Assembly: GCA_021018815.1 (NCBI GenBank)
Contig: JAITYX010000101.1
Span: forward strand, 868,001 to 932,000
Source of the DNA: Talinum fruticosum
Lineage: Eukaryota > Streptophyta > Magnoliopsida > Caryophyllales > Talinaceae
Direction: 5' to 3'
Length of the DNA stretch: 64,000 nucleotides
The notes below the pieces were generated by a model that saw nothing but the letters and a program-made list of their open reading frames with translations, made no database searches and was not told the origin of the DNA. Position 1 is the stretch's first letter. Each line of letters starts with the position of its first letter. Positions 48,531 through 60,132 of the stretch are shown in pieces. The translations under genes were made by a program, and so were the position numbers.

Positions 48531-48770
48531 AGAGAGAAAGTTGAGGCCAAATGTGAGGAAATTAGGCCTTTTTAGGAGAGAATTGGAAGAAAGGGAGGAT
48601 TTCGTCAAAGAATAATGAGGTTTTAGGTAGGATTTATGGGTGGGTTAGTAAAGGAGGTCAGTGAGAGAGAGAGAAGAGGGTTTTTCAATGGATACGGGGA
48701 TTCAGCGAGTGAAATGGAAGGAGAATAGAAGGAGAGAGGAAAACCGCAATTAAATGACCCGGGATACCGT

Positions 48771-49325
48771 GGCACGGTCGTGCCTAATGGCACGGTGCCG
48801 ACCGTGCTACCTTGCGGCCTGCAACCAAATATAACCAAACGAGTAGACCTTTACGGCATGACCGTGCCGTGTGGCACGCTGAAAACCTTGCCACCTTGCG
48901 GCCTGCAGGTGAAACCTCCCCATCCATTCCGGCACAGCGCAACCAAAATGGACAAAGCGGCAAACCTTTATGGCACGGTCGTGCCATGTGCCACATTATC
49001 GCCCGTGCCATCTAGCGGCTCGTAACCAAATTGGACAAAGCAGCGAGACCTTCAGTGGCACGGTCGTGCCATGTGCAACGTTCAAGACCGTGCCACCTTG
49101 CGGCCTGCAACCAAATTGGAGGAACCGGTACACCTTTATGGCACGGTCGTGCCGTGTGGCACGCTGACGACCGTGCCACCTTGCGGCCTGCGGGTAAAAG
49201 CTCCCCATCCGGACTTGCACAACACAACGGAATTGCGTAAAACAGCAAAGCTGTTTGGCACGGTCGTGCCATGCGACACGCACAAGGCCGTGCCATCTTG
49301 GGGGCCTGCAGGTGTAACTTGCCAA
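48771..49325 (+). repeat. CG-rich palindromic minisatellite
   Basis: Six copies of a near-palindromic core GGCACGGTCGTGCC start at 48771, 48855, 48972, 49057, 49140 and 49257 (spacings 84, 117, 85, 83, 117). In most copies a second arm pair (GGCACGC...ACCGTGCC) and the phrase 'accttgcggcctgca' follow. The longer spacings carry an extra block of about 30 bases ('ctccccatcc'). Frames on both strands here are by-products of the repeat. It lies upstream of the ORF1-like gene once the solo LTR is ignored, so it may be part of that element's 5' region. Confidence 0.85.
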
Positions 49326-49431
49326 CCTTCCGGGCTGCACGCTTCGGTTGCCCGCCCACACTGCAAGCTGTGACGACAGGTGTGTGCGGGATTCCGTCCA
49401 AAGCATGTGTAAATTGGAAACCATACTAAAA

Positions 49432-49590
49432 TGTTATACGGGGTAAACACTTCGGTCATCCTAGGATAACAAAATTATATACTACCGACAACAATGGTGC
49501 GTGTGGACGAATATGTGCTTCAATGGCCATAACACGGAAATTAATTACAAATATGATACATGTTTGCTTATAGATAAAGGGATTTACATT
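49432..49590. repeat. direct repeat, copy 2 (partner 44985-45150)
   Basis: Shares 'gttatacggggtaaa' at the left and 'aattacaaatatgatacatg' plus 'ataaaggg' at the right with the copy 4.4 kb upstream, in the same orientation. The two copies bracket the ORF1-like gene, the solo LTR and the minisatellite. Confidence 0.6.
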
Positions 49591-50195
49591 GTCATCCTCG
49601 GGGATGGAGGAAAACTACCACTAAAATTTGTTTCAATAAGGGATTCATTGAAGCAACTAAACTACTAAGGAATATTTTAATTACTAAATAAACAAACAGT
49701 AAATGATAAAAGTAAGCACTATGCTAAACTAAACTACTAATGATGCTCAAACCCACTTCGACACAACAACCAAATTGTTCCTCAAACCGATCACCCGAGA
49801 CATCTGTAACTTTCAGGGCAACCTTGGTACTATTTGAGTTTTCGGAAATTTCATTAATTACATATGAAGTACGAAAAGACACATAAGTCTCCTAACTTAG
49901 CATTTATTGAGAACTACAATCGAGTCTTAGGGGTGGCAAGAATGTCTCGGTACAAGCTGGAACAATACACATGATAATATTTACGATAGTATTTGCGCAT
50001 TCCTTCATACTACAAATAAGGGATTACATAAAATACCCACACATTTGTCCCACCTAACACTAGCCACAACACTAAGGATACAACAACACGAAGTGGTAAT
50101 GCTACGTATTACATTTCCCGTGTTAATCAATAAATGCACAAAAAATGTGAAGGCCCGAAAATTTACATGGCCCAAATACTTACAAGGACCAAACA
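49591..50195. other. AT-rich interval, no gene
   Basis: Short frames only. No motif recognised between the direct repeat and the end of the transposase frame. Confidence 0.4.
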
Positions 50196-52964
50196 TTACA
50201 TATACCAATTAATCCTTGAATTGCTACTATTATATGCAAAACATGGTGTCACATACTGCTCGCAACCTGACATCATATCGGACATTGACCGAAAGCAAGT
50301 CCTCCACAGGCACGACATCACCTGGATAATGAGCATCAAAGTCGGCTCGGGGTTTTTGCAAGTTTTCTTATAATGCCCCGTTTCTCCACACTTTGAACAC
50401 CTCCGAGCTCGTACACCTTGACGCTGCGACTCTATTCTCCTTTTCCGTGGTCTCCACGATGACCGTTGATTTGTAGGGGTAATATGCGGCGGTTGAAGTT
50501 GTCATCAAGCTCGTCCCCACCTACCACCACCCCTGTTGTGTCATCCACCACAGGTAAATCATGCGTCTCCATAGGATGCACAACATTCATGTAAATTGTT
50601 GGTCGTGCCGTTGCCTTGTAACAGGGGTGCACATACTCATACACCGACAACTTGTACTTGTTAATGACAGCCATTGCATGCGTGTAAGGTAATCCCGCAC
50701 TTGCCACCAGCTGCAATCTGCAAGTCCCATTGGCTAAATTCACAACAAGGCCTTTACCGTTACTTAGTACTACGCCGTACTCTCCGACAACACTATTATA
50801 CGGTTGTATATCAATGACACAACCAATGTTATCATATGTCTCTTGTAGCTTCTTCTCTACCCTTTTTCCGACCCCATTCTTCCACTCCCCAACTCGACAC
50901 TGCGTTTTCGTTCCTCTTACCAACTTTTTGCAAGTGGGCAATCACAAGGAAGGGTATTGACATTGGTCTCAACGTCCGCATCCAATTGTTCCAACTCTCA
51001 ATGGGGTTGTTATTCAATTTCCCCACCTATCCTTCTTGAATTTCGATTGCACCCACCGTTACGGGTCATTCTCGCTCTACCCACACGGCCAACTCATGCT
51101 TAAACATCCTCATTTCCTCCATCGCTAAGTCTGTACTCGGCATCGGTTGGAGCATATGCGACCCGATTGAACATTTCCTGAATAAGTATCTTTGAAGCTT
51201 CCTTGCGGTACCCAAGTTTGGTTGCCGCTTTTACAAAGTTCTCCCGAACATGCCGTAGACAGTATGCATGGTTTTCTACGCCAAACACTTTAGGCACAGC
51301 GAGCCAGCGGCGGCGGGTGTCGATCTGTCATTATCACGGGCTTTAACCCTCCTAAACAGGTTGAACAATTCGTTAAAAACCACAACCGATCATCGTCGTT
51401 TTCCCCGACACAACTACATATGCAACGTCGAACAAGCGGTTATCCGCATCCAATGCAGCTGCCGCCAACAAGGTCCCTCGTATGGTCCACTTAGATGAGT
51501 GCCATCAATAAACAATATCTTCCTACACCCTAGTATGAAACCATTCAGCGATAACCCATATGCAACAAACATTCGCCGGAACCGATAACCATCGACCTCG
51601 CAAAATGCTTTGGAGTCGGGATTTGATCTAACAATCGCAGCGCATAGCCGGGGCAATAACTTGTACTGATCATGTGGTTCACCCATTACCATTTTTCGAA
51701 CGTACTCCGTGCCCTCCAACACTGCATGTATGACACATTCATTCCAAATTCTAGCTTCATATCCTTCAACAACTCAACCGGTCAATAATCGGTGGACAAT
51801 TTGATCTTCCCATCTACCAAATGAGCAAGCGGGTTTGCTCTAATCCTTTTCCCCATCCCTTCTCCCATCCGAAATCGATCCCCCACACTATGCAAGTGTA
51901 CCGCTTTAAAAACTTTGACAATCATCCCATCCACTTTGTTCGGTCCGAGTTAAACATATGTAAAAATTGCAGTTCACCGCCTTGCACTCCACCTCAATGC
52001 GCTCTCTACAATTTCTTTTGAACCTATACTCAAACCGGTTGGCTACTGCATATTTCCACATGCTCAACCTAAATGATTCAGTCGAAGAAAATACCTGCCC
52101 CACCCCTTTAATTTCATTTTTCCATATGGACATTCTCCTACTGTACACTCCGGACTGCAGCCCGGATCGAGGCCACACAACCCCATCCTCGGGAGAATGA
52201 CACTTAGACATGGAATCGGATTCGAACTGATCGCCACTGAATTATCTTGTGGTATGTCGACATCTTCTCCAATAATAATAGCCTCGGCACCCAATATTTG
52301 GCCACTTATTTCTTCTTGAGGTTGCAACCTAGCACCGACATAGCCACACAAATATTGAGCACAATTATCATAACCCCAAAGCTAAATTTAAGACACACAC
52401 ACACACACACCATAACAACATATAACATAAATACGAGGTTACATGTTCCACGAACATTACCTTCAATTACTTACTCCAGTTCTACGTCTATCACCATCAA
52501 CTTCCAACACCGCATTGCTCGGGTTACCACATCCCCGCTTTTTACAATCAATCTTTTCCACCCTCCGTGATAAAGGTATCACACTTGGAACCTCATCCCC
52601 GGATACATACATATATGCATAATCAATGTTTGGCTTCAACAATTTCTTCACGTCACTTTCCCTTGCAAAAGGCATTATCATCCTCCTATCAAACTTATAA
52701 GCTGTACCACAACTTACGATCCCCTAAAGGAATCCCCATCACGTCCTCAACCAACATATGTACATCACCCACCCCTATATTCTCCTTCAACCAAACACAA
52801 TCTACATTACCACCTACATACACCACACCTACATTATGGGCCTCCTCCAACTGCCCTCCCCAACACACATACATAACGACCTCTCTCTCACCAACCATCT
52901 GCTCCACCAGGTGACTCCATCTCTGTCTTTCACACTTATGAACCACTCTACATATTAACAACAA
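50196..52964 (-). pseudogene. mudrA-like: Mutator-like transposase (mudrA family), decayed
   Basis: Domain order on the minus strand is as follows. A PB1-like N-terminus lies at 52964-52600 (VMYVCWGG, YVGGN). The MuDR DNA-binding region is at about 52130-51940 (FSSTESFRLSMWKYAV with Cys residues). The MULE transposase core has LFIDGTHLSGPYEG near 51506 (first catalytic Asp) and the C-x-x-H phrase HAYCLRHVRENF near 51250. The SWIM region is near 50722-50680, where TCRL...YTHAMAVI lacks two of the usual four CxC/CxH ligands. A CCHC knuckle (C-S-K-C-G-E-T-G-H-Y-K-K-T-C) is at 50399-50358. Several frameshifts make it inactive as read. Mutator transposases cut at terminal inverted repeats; none pairs with this gene in the window that I could confirm. 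Confidence 0.85.
52389..52410. repeat. CA microsatellite
   Basis: A run of CA dinucleotides, within a gap between frames of the decayed transposase. Confidence 0.8.
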
Positions 52965-53935
52965 CCCACATGTGGGACAACCACATATATTGTCAATTAT
53001 ACTTTACATACATACCATATTAATATATTACCAATTACTATTTTTATGAACATATTCATACAGTCCATGTATATATATACAATTAACCCGGCATGATATA
53101 CACATACATCCAATATAACATAAGCCAAATTACCCTTACAATATGTACACAATAAACTACATATTACATTCACATAGCCAAACAACACATTCACACCCAC
53201 CTTACAATTATACATCAACTTCAACAAACTCAACAGGTTCAACATTAAATGTAATCCAAGGATGACATGCTAGTACAACCAAGTATGACGAAACTAAATT
53301 TCCACTTGTCCAATACATATAAAAACATGCATGACACAAGCACAACCAACGTATGAACGCCCTATTATACTTGTTAAATCTACGTACCAAGCATTGCAAT
53401 CATAATTAAACCACACATTTCATTTTTTCAATTTCAAATGACAACACTTCAAGTACATCACAGATATAAAACATGAATAAATGTTCCTCCCAACTAATTG
53501 ACTCATATTTAACCAACAAAACAATATTCATCAACCATATTACAAAACTCAATGCACCCAATCAAACTAAAAACCCTAAATCCATTTACGACCAACTCTT
53601 ATACACATAAATATATACAAAAATCATATTTTAAAATAATAACAAATTCTACCCCGATTGTTCAAAATTCCCATACCCAACCTACAATTATGTTGTACCT
53701 AATAATAACCAATCATAAACCAAAACCCACCTACACAAATTGAATATAATACACAATTAAACTTACTTACCCAACCAATTTCACGTCCCAATCGCCTTCA
53801 ACTTCATCTGCGTCGGAATAACTAGACTGTTGGCAACCTCCACAATCATAGCACACCTCTCTCTCTCTCTTCGATGCTCAGCATCGATCATCTCAAAATA
53901 ATGTAAAGCTTTTCAAAACATTCAGCTTCTTCCAT
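52965..53935. other. very AT-rich interval upstream of the transposase
   Basis: Low-complexity AT sequence, with a short CT run at 53857-53869 followed by the near-palindrome CGATGCTCAGCATCG. No gene seen. It may hold the transposase promoter. Confidence 0.4.
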
Positions 53936-54416
53936 GGGAAATTTACAAATGGATACAGTTTTAATTAAAATTTACGAGTGCGGTTTGACAATTTACACAT
54001 GGGTCTTCTTCTTCTTCTCGCTTTTCTTCTCAGTCTACTTGTTCTCGCTGTTCTTCTCCATGTACTTCTTCTCGGGTCTTCTTCTCGGTGTATTTCTCGC
54101 TCCCTCTCTTATTCTCTCTTCTTGTCGCCCTTTTTCTCCCTCTCCTTCTTCTTCTCCTCACTCTTCCGCTCTAATCCTCTTTCTTTCTCTCTCTTCCTGC
54201 TCTCTACCTATCCCCTTTGAACTCCTTCCACAGACACACCTCCAAACCTCCATCCGCACCAAAAATCAACCCAATATTATTAAGGGTTTTTGGTCTTTTT
54301 ATCTTTCCATATCCAAACAAATTTCATGTGGGCTCCACGTAAAGATGACTTGTAGGTAAATTGCAAAACTAAAGTTGTTATTATAAATTGAAGTGTGATG
54401 CAACTGTAAATTTCCC
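53936..54416. mobile_element. Mutator-like MITE, 481 bp
   Basis: It begins GGGAAATTTACA and ends TGTAAATTTCCC. The two ends align as inverted repeats for about 70 bases without gaps, including a second shared CAATTTAC block 53 bases in. The nine bases outside are TTCTTCCAT and TTCTTTATT, six identical, which would fit a diverged Mutator-type duplication. The interior is a CT-rich run plus unrelated sequence and encodes nothing. Its right end coincides exactly with the start of direct-repeat copy 2. Confidence 0.6.
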
Positions 54417-54740
54417 TTCTTTATTCGACGCTGCCACTCCTCACAACTCTAAATTCAATTCTTTGTTCGATCATGTTCAACGAGAAAGAAACTCTAAATC
54501 AAATCCCCCTCGAAATCAACCCTATTTCTCTACTCGTACCAATTCACGATTAAGTCTTCCCTCAAACTCTCAATCGCCGGCGAACTATTGCACTCGTGCA
54601 TCACCCGGTTTGACGTTGCCCCTAAATCGCTCTTTCTCTCACTTGTTTCCATTTATTTTCTTGTTGTTATCTCATGTTTTGGCCATTGTTTTACGGACGA
54701 GTTTCGCTGATTGTCGTCGGCGGTCAAGGCGACGAAGTGA
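54417..54740 (+). repeat. direct repeat, copy 2 (partner 34940-35260)
   Basis: Aligns with 34940-35260 in the same orientation, 19.5 kb downstream. Beyond 54740 the two copies diverge. No conserved frame. Confidence 0.75.
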
Positions 54741-55190
54741 ACGGTGGGTTCTTTCTCTTCCCTTTCTTTTCCCCTCTTTTTCTATCTCCTTGGTGGTTGT
54801 CCGATTGCCCTTGCTCATCGGAACTTCTCATTGGCGGTCGATTTTGATTTCTCAAAAACCAGGAGCCAAAGTGGTGATGTCGTGCTTCCTCTTTAGGTTT
54901 ATTCCGCATCGAAGATGCTCTTTTTATGTATTACGGTTTCTTCATCTTCATTACGGTCGACTTTTTTTATTCTTACCAGTAGCAAAAGTGTGAAAATTAG
55001 AACTTGTCAATTGTTGTTGATTGCTTTGGTGTGTAATCTTGTCTTTTGTAACGTTTAGACTAATTTAGTTATTGATTCTCATCTACTTTGGTTTATTGGT
55101 ATTTAAAAGTCGTGCCTCTGTTTCATAAAAACCCAAATTAGGCTTTTGATTTTTATGGGTTTAATTTAGAGAGGGACAATATTGTGAATT
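54741..55190. other. interval, no gene
   Basis: T-rich, short frames only. Nothing recognised before the mobile-domain-like frame. Confidence 0.4.
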
Positions 55191-56580
55191 ACTGATTTCC
55201 ACTTTGGTTTATTGTCCCCTACTTGAAGAGTTCGATGCTATACTAGACAGTTTTAGGCAAACCGGACCAGGTGTGCCCAAATTCTCACAAAACCTCTATA
55301 AAAAGTACCAATATCTTCTAAAACTAAGTAGAAAGCATATAGGATGGATACTTATTGGGGATCGAGTTAGCTTAACCAATCTTATGCAACTTTATTGCAA
55401 CGCGTATGCTTATTGTGATAGCAGGAATCTTGCTTGTAGGGCATCATGAGGATTTGGCCCTAGTGTCTTCGCTACGCCCTGGTGGAATAGTTAGAGGATT
55501 ATTATTCCCTAACTCCACTAATAGTTGCCGAAACCATAATCAGAGTTAGACCGAGTTGAAGTTGAATCCGAACAAAATTTCTACGGTAGCCCCATGTTAT
55601 TGCAGGTAAACACTAAAACAAATGGAAGCAAAGGACGGTAATCGGGTGACGGTGCTCGCCATAAGGCGGCAGATCCGACGCCGGCCTGAAGTCCAGGGAC
55701 GTTCGGCCTATACCGAAAGCTATCTTTCGTCTCTATTATCTCCGACTATTTTTTATTTCGATTTTGCTCTTGTTGGGCCCAAAAGGGGATGCTTGGACCA
55801 TGCAAGACACTAACTTCAGATTTTGCATCCGTAATGTGCATATCTAGCTAATGGAACATCTAAAGCTCATTCGAGCTCCCCTAGCTTGGACACGTATGTA
55901 GCAATTCACTTACGCAAGAGGAAACAAACATCGGCGGTAATCGATCGTCCCGCTTCTCAATGGGAGGAATATCTCAAAAATCATAACAATGATGTGTTAT
56001 GGTATGTGAAGCATTGGAAGGTGTGTCAATTAAAACGCATTCCTCACAACATCCATATATTCGTCTATTAGGCCTGGAGGAGAGAACTTATTATTTTCCA
56101 AGCCGTGTGGCGGGCAAATTGGTCGAGAACAAGCGATTTGATTAATGGATTACATCCGGCCCAAGTACTTTTTAGTTTTTTAGAGGACATGGTAGCTCTA
56201 GATGAATTGGGTTATGGCTTGAGTATTGGAGAGGTCTTAAAAATTGTTGACTCCTGTTACCCCGAGGATGCCCGATGGAGTTATAAATACTTGTTGTATC
56301 TTGTTATTATCTAGAGTGGATAATAGAAGTCCACCCCAACGAACGAAAAACACTAAGGCTTAGAGAATTAAACCCTTATGAAGTTGTGCTCACTCGCCCT
56401 TTACAAAACCGTGAAGTAAACCCTTGGATGGCTGCACATGCTCGTCGAAAAGAAATCGAAGCAAAAGCAAATGAAGAAAGGAGAGCCCGATGAATCCAAA
56501 AGCTAAAGGAACGCACCTGAGATGAGGAAGTTGAGTCTAACGATCCTAAAGGAAAGAAAGTGAAAATAAACTACGACTCA
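55191..56580 (+). pseudogene. plant-mobile-domain-like (DUF7745-type) ORF, decayed
   Basis: Fragments in several plus-strand frames follow the usual order of this family: a CPLLEEFDAIL start (55210), a WEEYLKN and HWKVCQLK region (55890-56040), a GLEERTYYFPSRVARQIG-type phrase (56067-56120, read across a frame change), and a basic/acidic C-terminal tail (RRKEIEAKANEERR, 56440-56490). Such proteins occur in plant gypsy-type elements and as domesticated genes. Frame breaks are frequent, and the assignment rests on pattern memory rather than a clear catalytic motif. Confidence 0.4.
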
Positions 56581-57143
56581 AATTCTTAGGATAGAATAAT
56601 ATGAGGATTAGTTTTGCCTCTTTAGAATAGTGTTTATTTATTTTACAAGTAGTATACTTGCAATTAAATTTACAATAGCTATATATTTAGGTAATTGGTA
56701 GGCTTACATTTATAAATAAACGTGTTATGCTATACTTTCATATCTTTATCGCCCACTTAGAGGAAAAATAATGATAGAAAACCAACATATATATTGGACC
56801 GTCTAATTAGACTATCTAGCAAATAAACGAGCCAAATAAAACAAGAACAAGAAAAGGAAAAAAACCGGAGCCCGACCAGTCCACCATTAACCGAGTGGTG
56901 GCCGGTGCCTAGCTTGGCCAAACCTGGTTGGGCCGGGCTCCGCCTACTACCTAGGTGTAAACTAGGCGTAGTACTTCTTCAACCGATCCAAATTAGTATA
57001 CTCGAAAGACTTCTTCTCCTTCTAAATCAATTAAGTTTACTCGCTCCAGTCGAGTCAAATCTGATTAAGAATAAATGGGCCTTGCCGATTGGGCTTAAAT
57101 TTCCCTCGTGGATCTTGAATTGGAGCTCTAACCTCTCTAAGGA
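56581..57143. other. interval between ORF-like and pol regions
   Basis: AT-rich to 56830, then GC-richer (56860-56960) with no motif recognised. Probably 3' non-coding parts of the flanking retroelement pieces. Confidence 0.4.
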
Positions 57144-60132
57144 CTAAATCCCTAATTTGTATGTTACGAGGCTTAACCTTTTTATTAAATGATTGCTATG
57201 GGCACTAATAAGCTCGTGGGGGATTCCATAACGATAGATAATATTCAGGGTAATGAATTTGGCTACTGTTTTGACGTGAGGGTTACATAAGAAGTTCCTT
57301 ATACCCAATTTGTGAAGTAGTCGATCGCTACTAACACGAATTCGTGACCACTTGTTCTTGTAGGTGACACCTTGCCAATAATGTCTATTCCCCAAACCGA
57401 AAACGGCAAGGATGAGGATAGTGTAGTAAGAAATGATGGGGGTTCGTGTTGTAAGTTTGCATACACCGACATTTATAGCACCATTTAACAAAGTCGTGAC
57501 GATCAGTTGCCGTAGTTGACTAATAATAGCCAAGTCTCCGAACCTTCGGACCAACATTCTACGGTTCATGTGAGGTCTACATTCTCCGCCATGATGGCTT
57601 TGCTTCATGTTGATTGACACAAAGTAAACTAATCCTAGAATTAGTTTTCTTAAACAACTTACCTTGATTGAGGAATAATTGTGCAGCCAACATCCCGATG
57701 GCTCGTTAGGTTCTAGTTGTGGAATCCAAAGGATACTTTTGCTTATATAAATACCGATAAATATGATGATACCAACTAGTATGGTCGATATTAGGTATCT
57801 CTAAGGCGTAGACATGTGCGGAGTTAGCTCCGTTGCTCGATGAGAATAGGAATTGAATGTATGCCAACAGGAAAATTGATCATAGATGCTAACTTAGCTA
57901 GTGCATCCGCAAATCGATTGCCGTCCCTAGGAAGGTAAGTACAGGAAATCTTCTCAAAGTGTTTAGATCATTCTGTCAAATATGCTTGGTAGGGTGCCAA
58001 AACTTCACTAGGTACCTTCCACCTTTCCAAAATCTGGTTGATGATCAAACTGGAATCACCGAAAATCTCGATGTTCTTGACCCCGATCTCTATTATTACT
58101 TCAAGTCCTATGATACAAGCTTCATACTCTGCACCATTATTAGTAACCTCGAAGTTTAGTTTAACCGAAATGGGAGTATGTGCTCCCTCCGGTGAAACTA
58201 GAACAATCCCTACTCAAAAGCCCTTCGGATTGGAAGTGCCATCAAAGCACATTGTCCAAACGTCCAGCTCTAGTTGTAGAATATCTTCATTTAGAATGTT
58301 AAGGTGTTCGGGTGGTGATTTAGGCACGGGTAAATCCGTGAAGAATTCTTATACTATTATGCCTTTGATCGCTTTTGAGGAATAAACTTTAGTTTGAATT
58401 TTGATAGCATGACAGTCCATCACGCTATCTTACTGCTGATAGTTGGTTACTCAAGTATGTACTTAATAGGATTCATCGGTGCTACCACATGTACCGTGTG
58501 GGTCAATACGTAGTGTTTGAGCTTCTTCGAAGCCCAAACTAAAGCCAAATATGTCTTCTCTAATGATGTATATCGAGTCTTATAGTCGAGAAACTTCTTA
58601 CTAAGATAGTAGATCGCGTGTTCCTTTTTCCCATTCTCGCTGAGCTAACATGGCTCCCACAGCTATCTCTCGTTGTGGTGAGATACAAAAGTCAAGGTTT
58701 CCCTTATTGGGGTGGAACTAACATCGGCGGATTAGCAAGGTATTCCTTAACCTTCTCGAATACTTGTTACGACTGGGCATCCCAAATGGGCTCGGATCCT
58801 TTCTTTAACTTCTTGAAAATGGGTTCATGGACCATCGTTAGTTTTGATATGAAATGACCGATGTACTCGTAAACATCCTAGAAAGCCCCTTATCTCTTTT
58901 TTTGTACTTGGTGGAGGGATTTCCTTTATAGCCTTGATCATGGATAGATCAACTTCGATTCCTCTAAGACTAACAATGTAGCCTAACAGTTTACCAAAGG
59001 TTACCTCAAAGGCACACTTTTGAGGGTTAAGGCGCATGTTTTACCTCCCGATTATATGGAAGAATTTTCTCAAGCTGGATAAGTGCCATGCCCTATCCTT
59101 GGATTTTATGATCATATCATCTACATATATACCTCGACTCCATTATATTATGCGAGTAGCGTTCTTCGCTGTCGTTTGATATGTTGCACTTGCATTTTTG
59201 AGCTCAAATGGCATCGCCACATAACAGATAAGTCCCCCATTGAGTTATGAAGGTCATCTTCTCCATGTCTTCCTCTCGGCATCTTCACTTGATTATACCC
59301 GGCATAACCATCCATGAATGATAGTAGAGCATGACCCGCTGTGTTATCTACTAGAAGATTGATATGAGGCAATGAGAAATCATATTTCGACTAGCCTTGT
59401 TTAATTCCCGAAGTCGACACACATACGAACTTTGTCGTCTTTCTTCTGGACTCGGAACTATATTTGCTACCCATTGTGGATAGTGAACTACCTTAATAAA
59501 CCCGGCTTCCAACTTTTTTGAACCTCCTTAATTTTCAAGGCATATTCTTGTTTCATCTTTCTCAACATCTCGCTTAATCGGCTTAGCCTTTCCATAAAGC
59601 GGAGTTTTTTTTCAACTATACTCGCACCTATACCCGGCATATCGTTGTAGGACCATCCAAAGACATTGATGAACTCTGTTAGGAGTGAAGTGAATTGCTT
59701 CTACTCTTCTACATCCAAAGTTTTCCTAATCTTAACCTCTTGGGGTAAATCAGTTGACCCGATATTAATTGTTATTGTTTCCTCTATTATTGGTGAGCAA
59801 TTTTCGTTATCTTCCATAGCTTTTATTAATTCTTTAGGAATTTCTTGTTCATCATTAGAGGCAAAACAATTGAGAGCAAGAGGAGGCAAGAAGTAAGCAG
59901 AAAGATTCACTTTATTGAATGAGGAAACGAGTACATTAGACTCACAAACCGAATTGGAAATGATAGAATTAGAACTAGAAACAACAACAACAAAAGAAGA
60001 AATACAAGCCGTCACACTAGACTCGGAGGGAAGGTGTGCTCCTAGTCTAATAGCGAATTCTTGGCCCTCCTCATCATCAATCCAAGGCATATGCTTAGAC
60101 CCTGCTACATCAACATCGGTGATGAACCTGCT
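57144..60132 (-). pseudogene. Tat/Ogre-like Ty3/gypsy pol remnant
   Basis: In minus order: a spacer after protease (60132-59700, with NIGSTDLPQEVKI), RT (59650-58820; VDFGN, then the YVDDMIIKS box at 59110-59140, then FLGCLRVHRSF), the RT-RNase H connection (58700-58480), RNase H (58260-58010: CFDGTSNPKGF, TNNGAEYEACI, IFGDSSLII), and integrase (57620-57144: zinc region, then IIYRYGIPHELIS). The Asp of the RNase H entry and the RT Asp pair are readable. Many stops make it dead. The two-part RNase H and the AEYEA box point to the Tat/Ogre branch; no LTR or PBS is found. Confidence 0.8.

Noticed and set aside
48771..49325. CRISPR-like array (regular palindromic repeats with spacers)
   Set aside because: The 'spacers' are themselves repeated, the genome is plant, and no cas gene is present.
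48784..49459. Several overlapping frames of 65-142 codons
   Set aside because: Produced by the CG-rich tandem repeat; open in many frames and repetitive in each.
53855..53890. CT run plus near-palindrome as a promoter or origin
   Set aside because: Simple sequence next to an AT-rich stretch; no supporting motif or transcript evidence.
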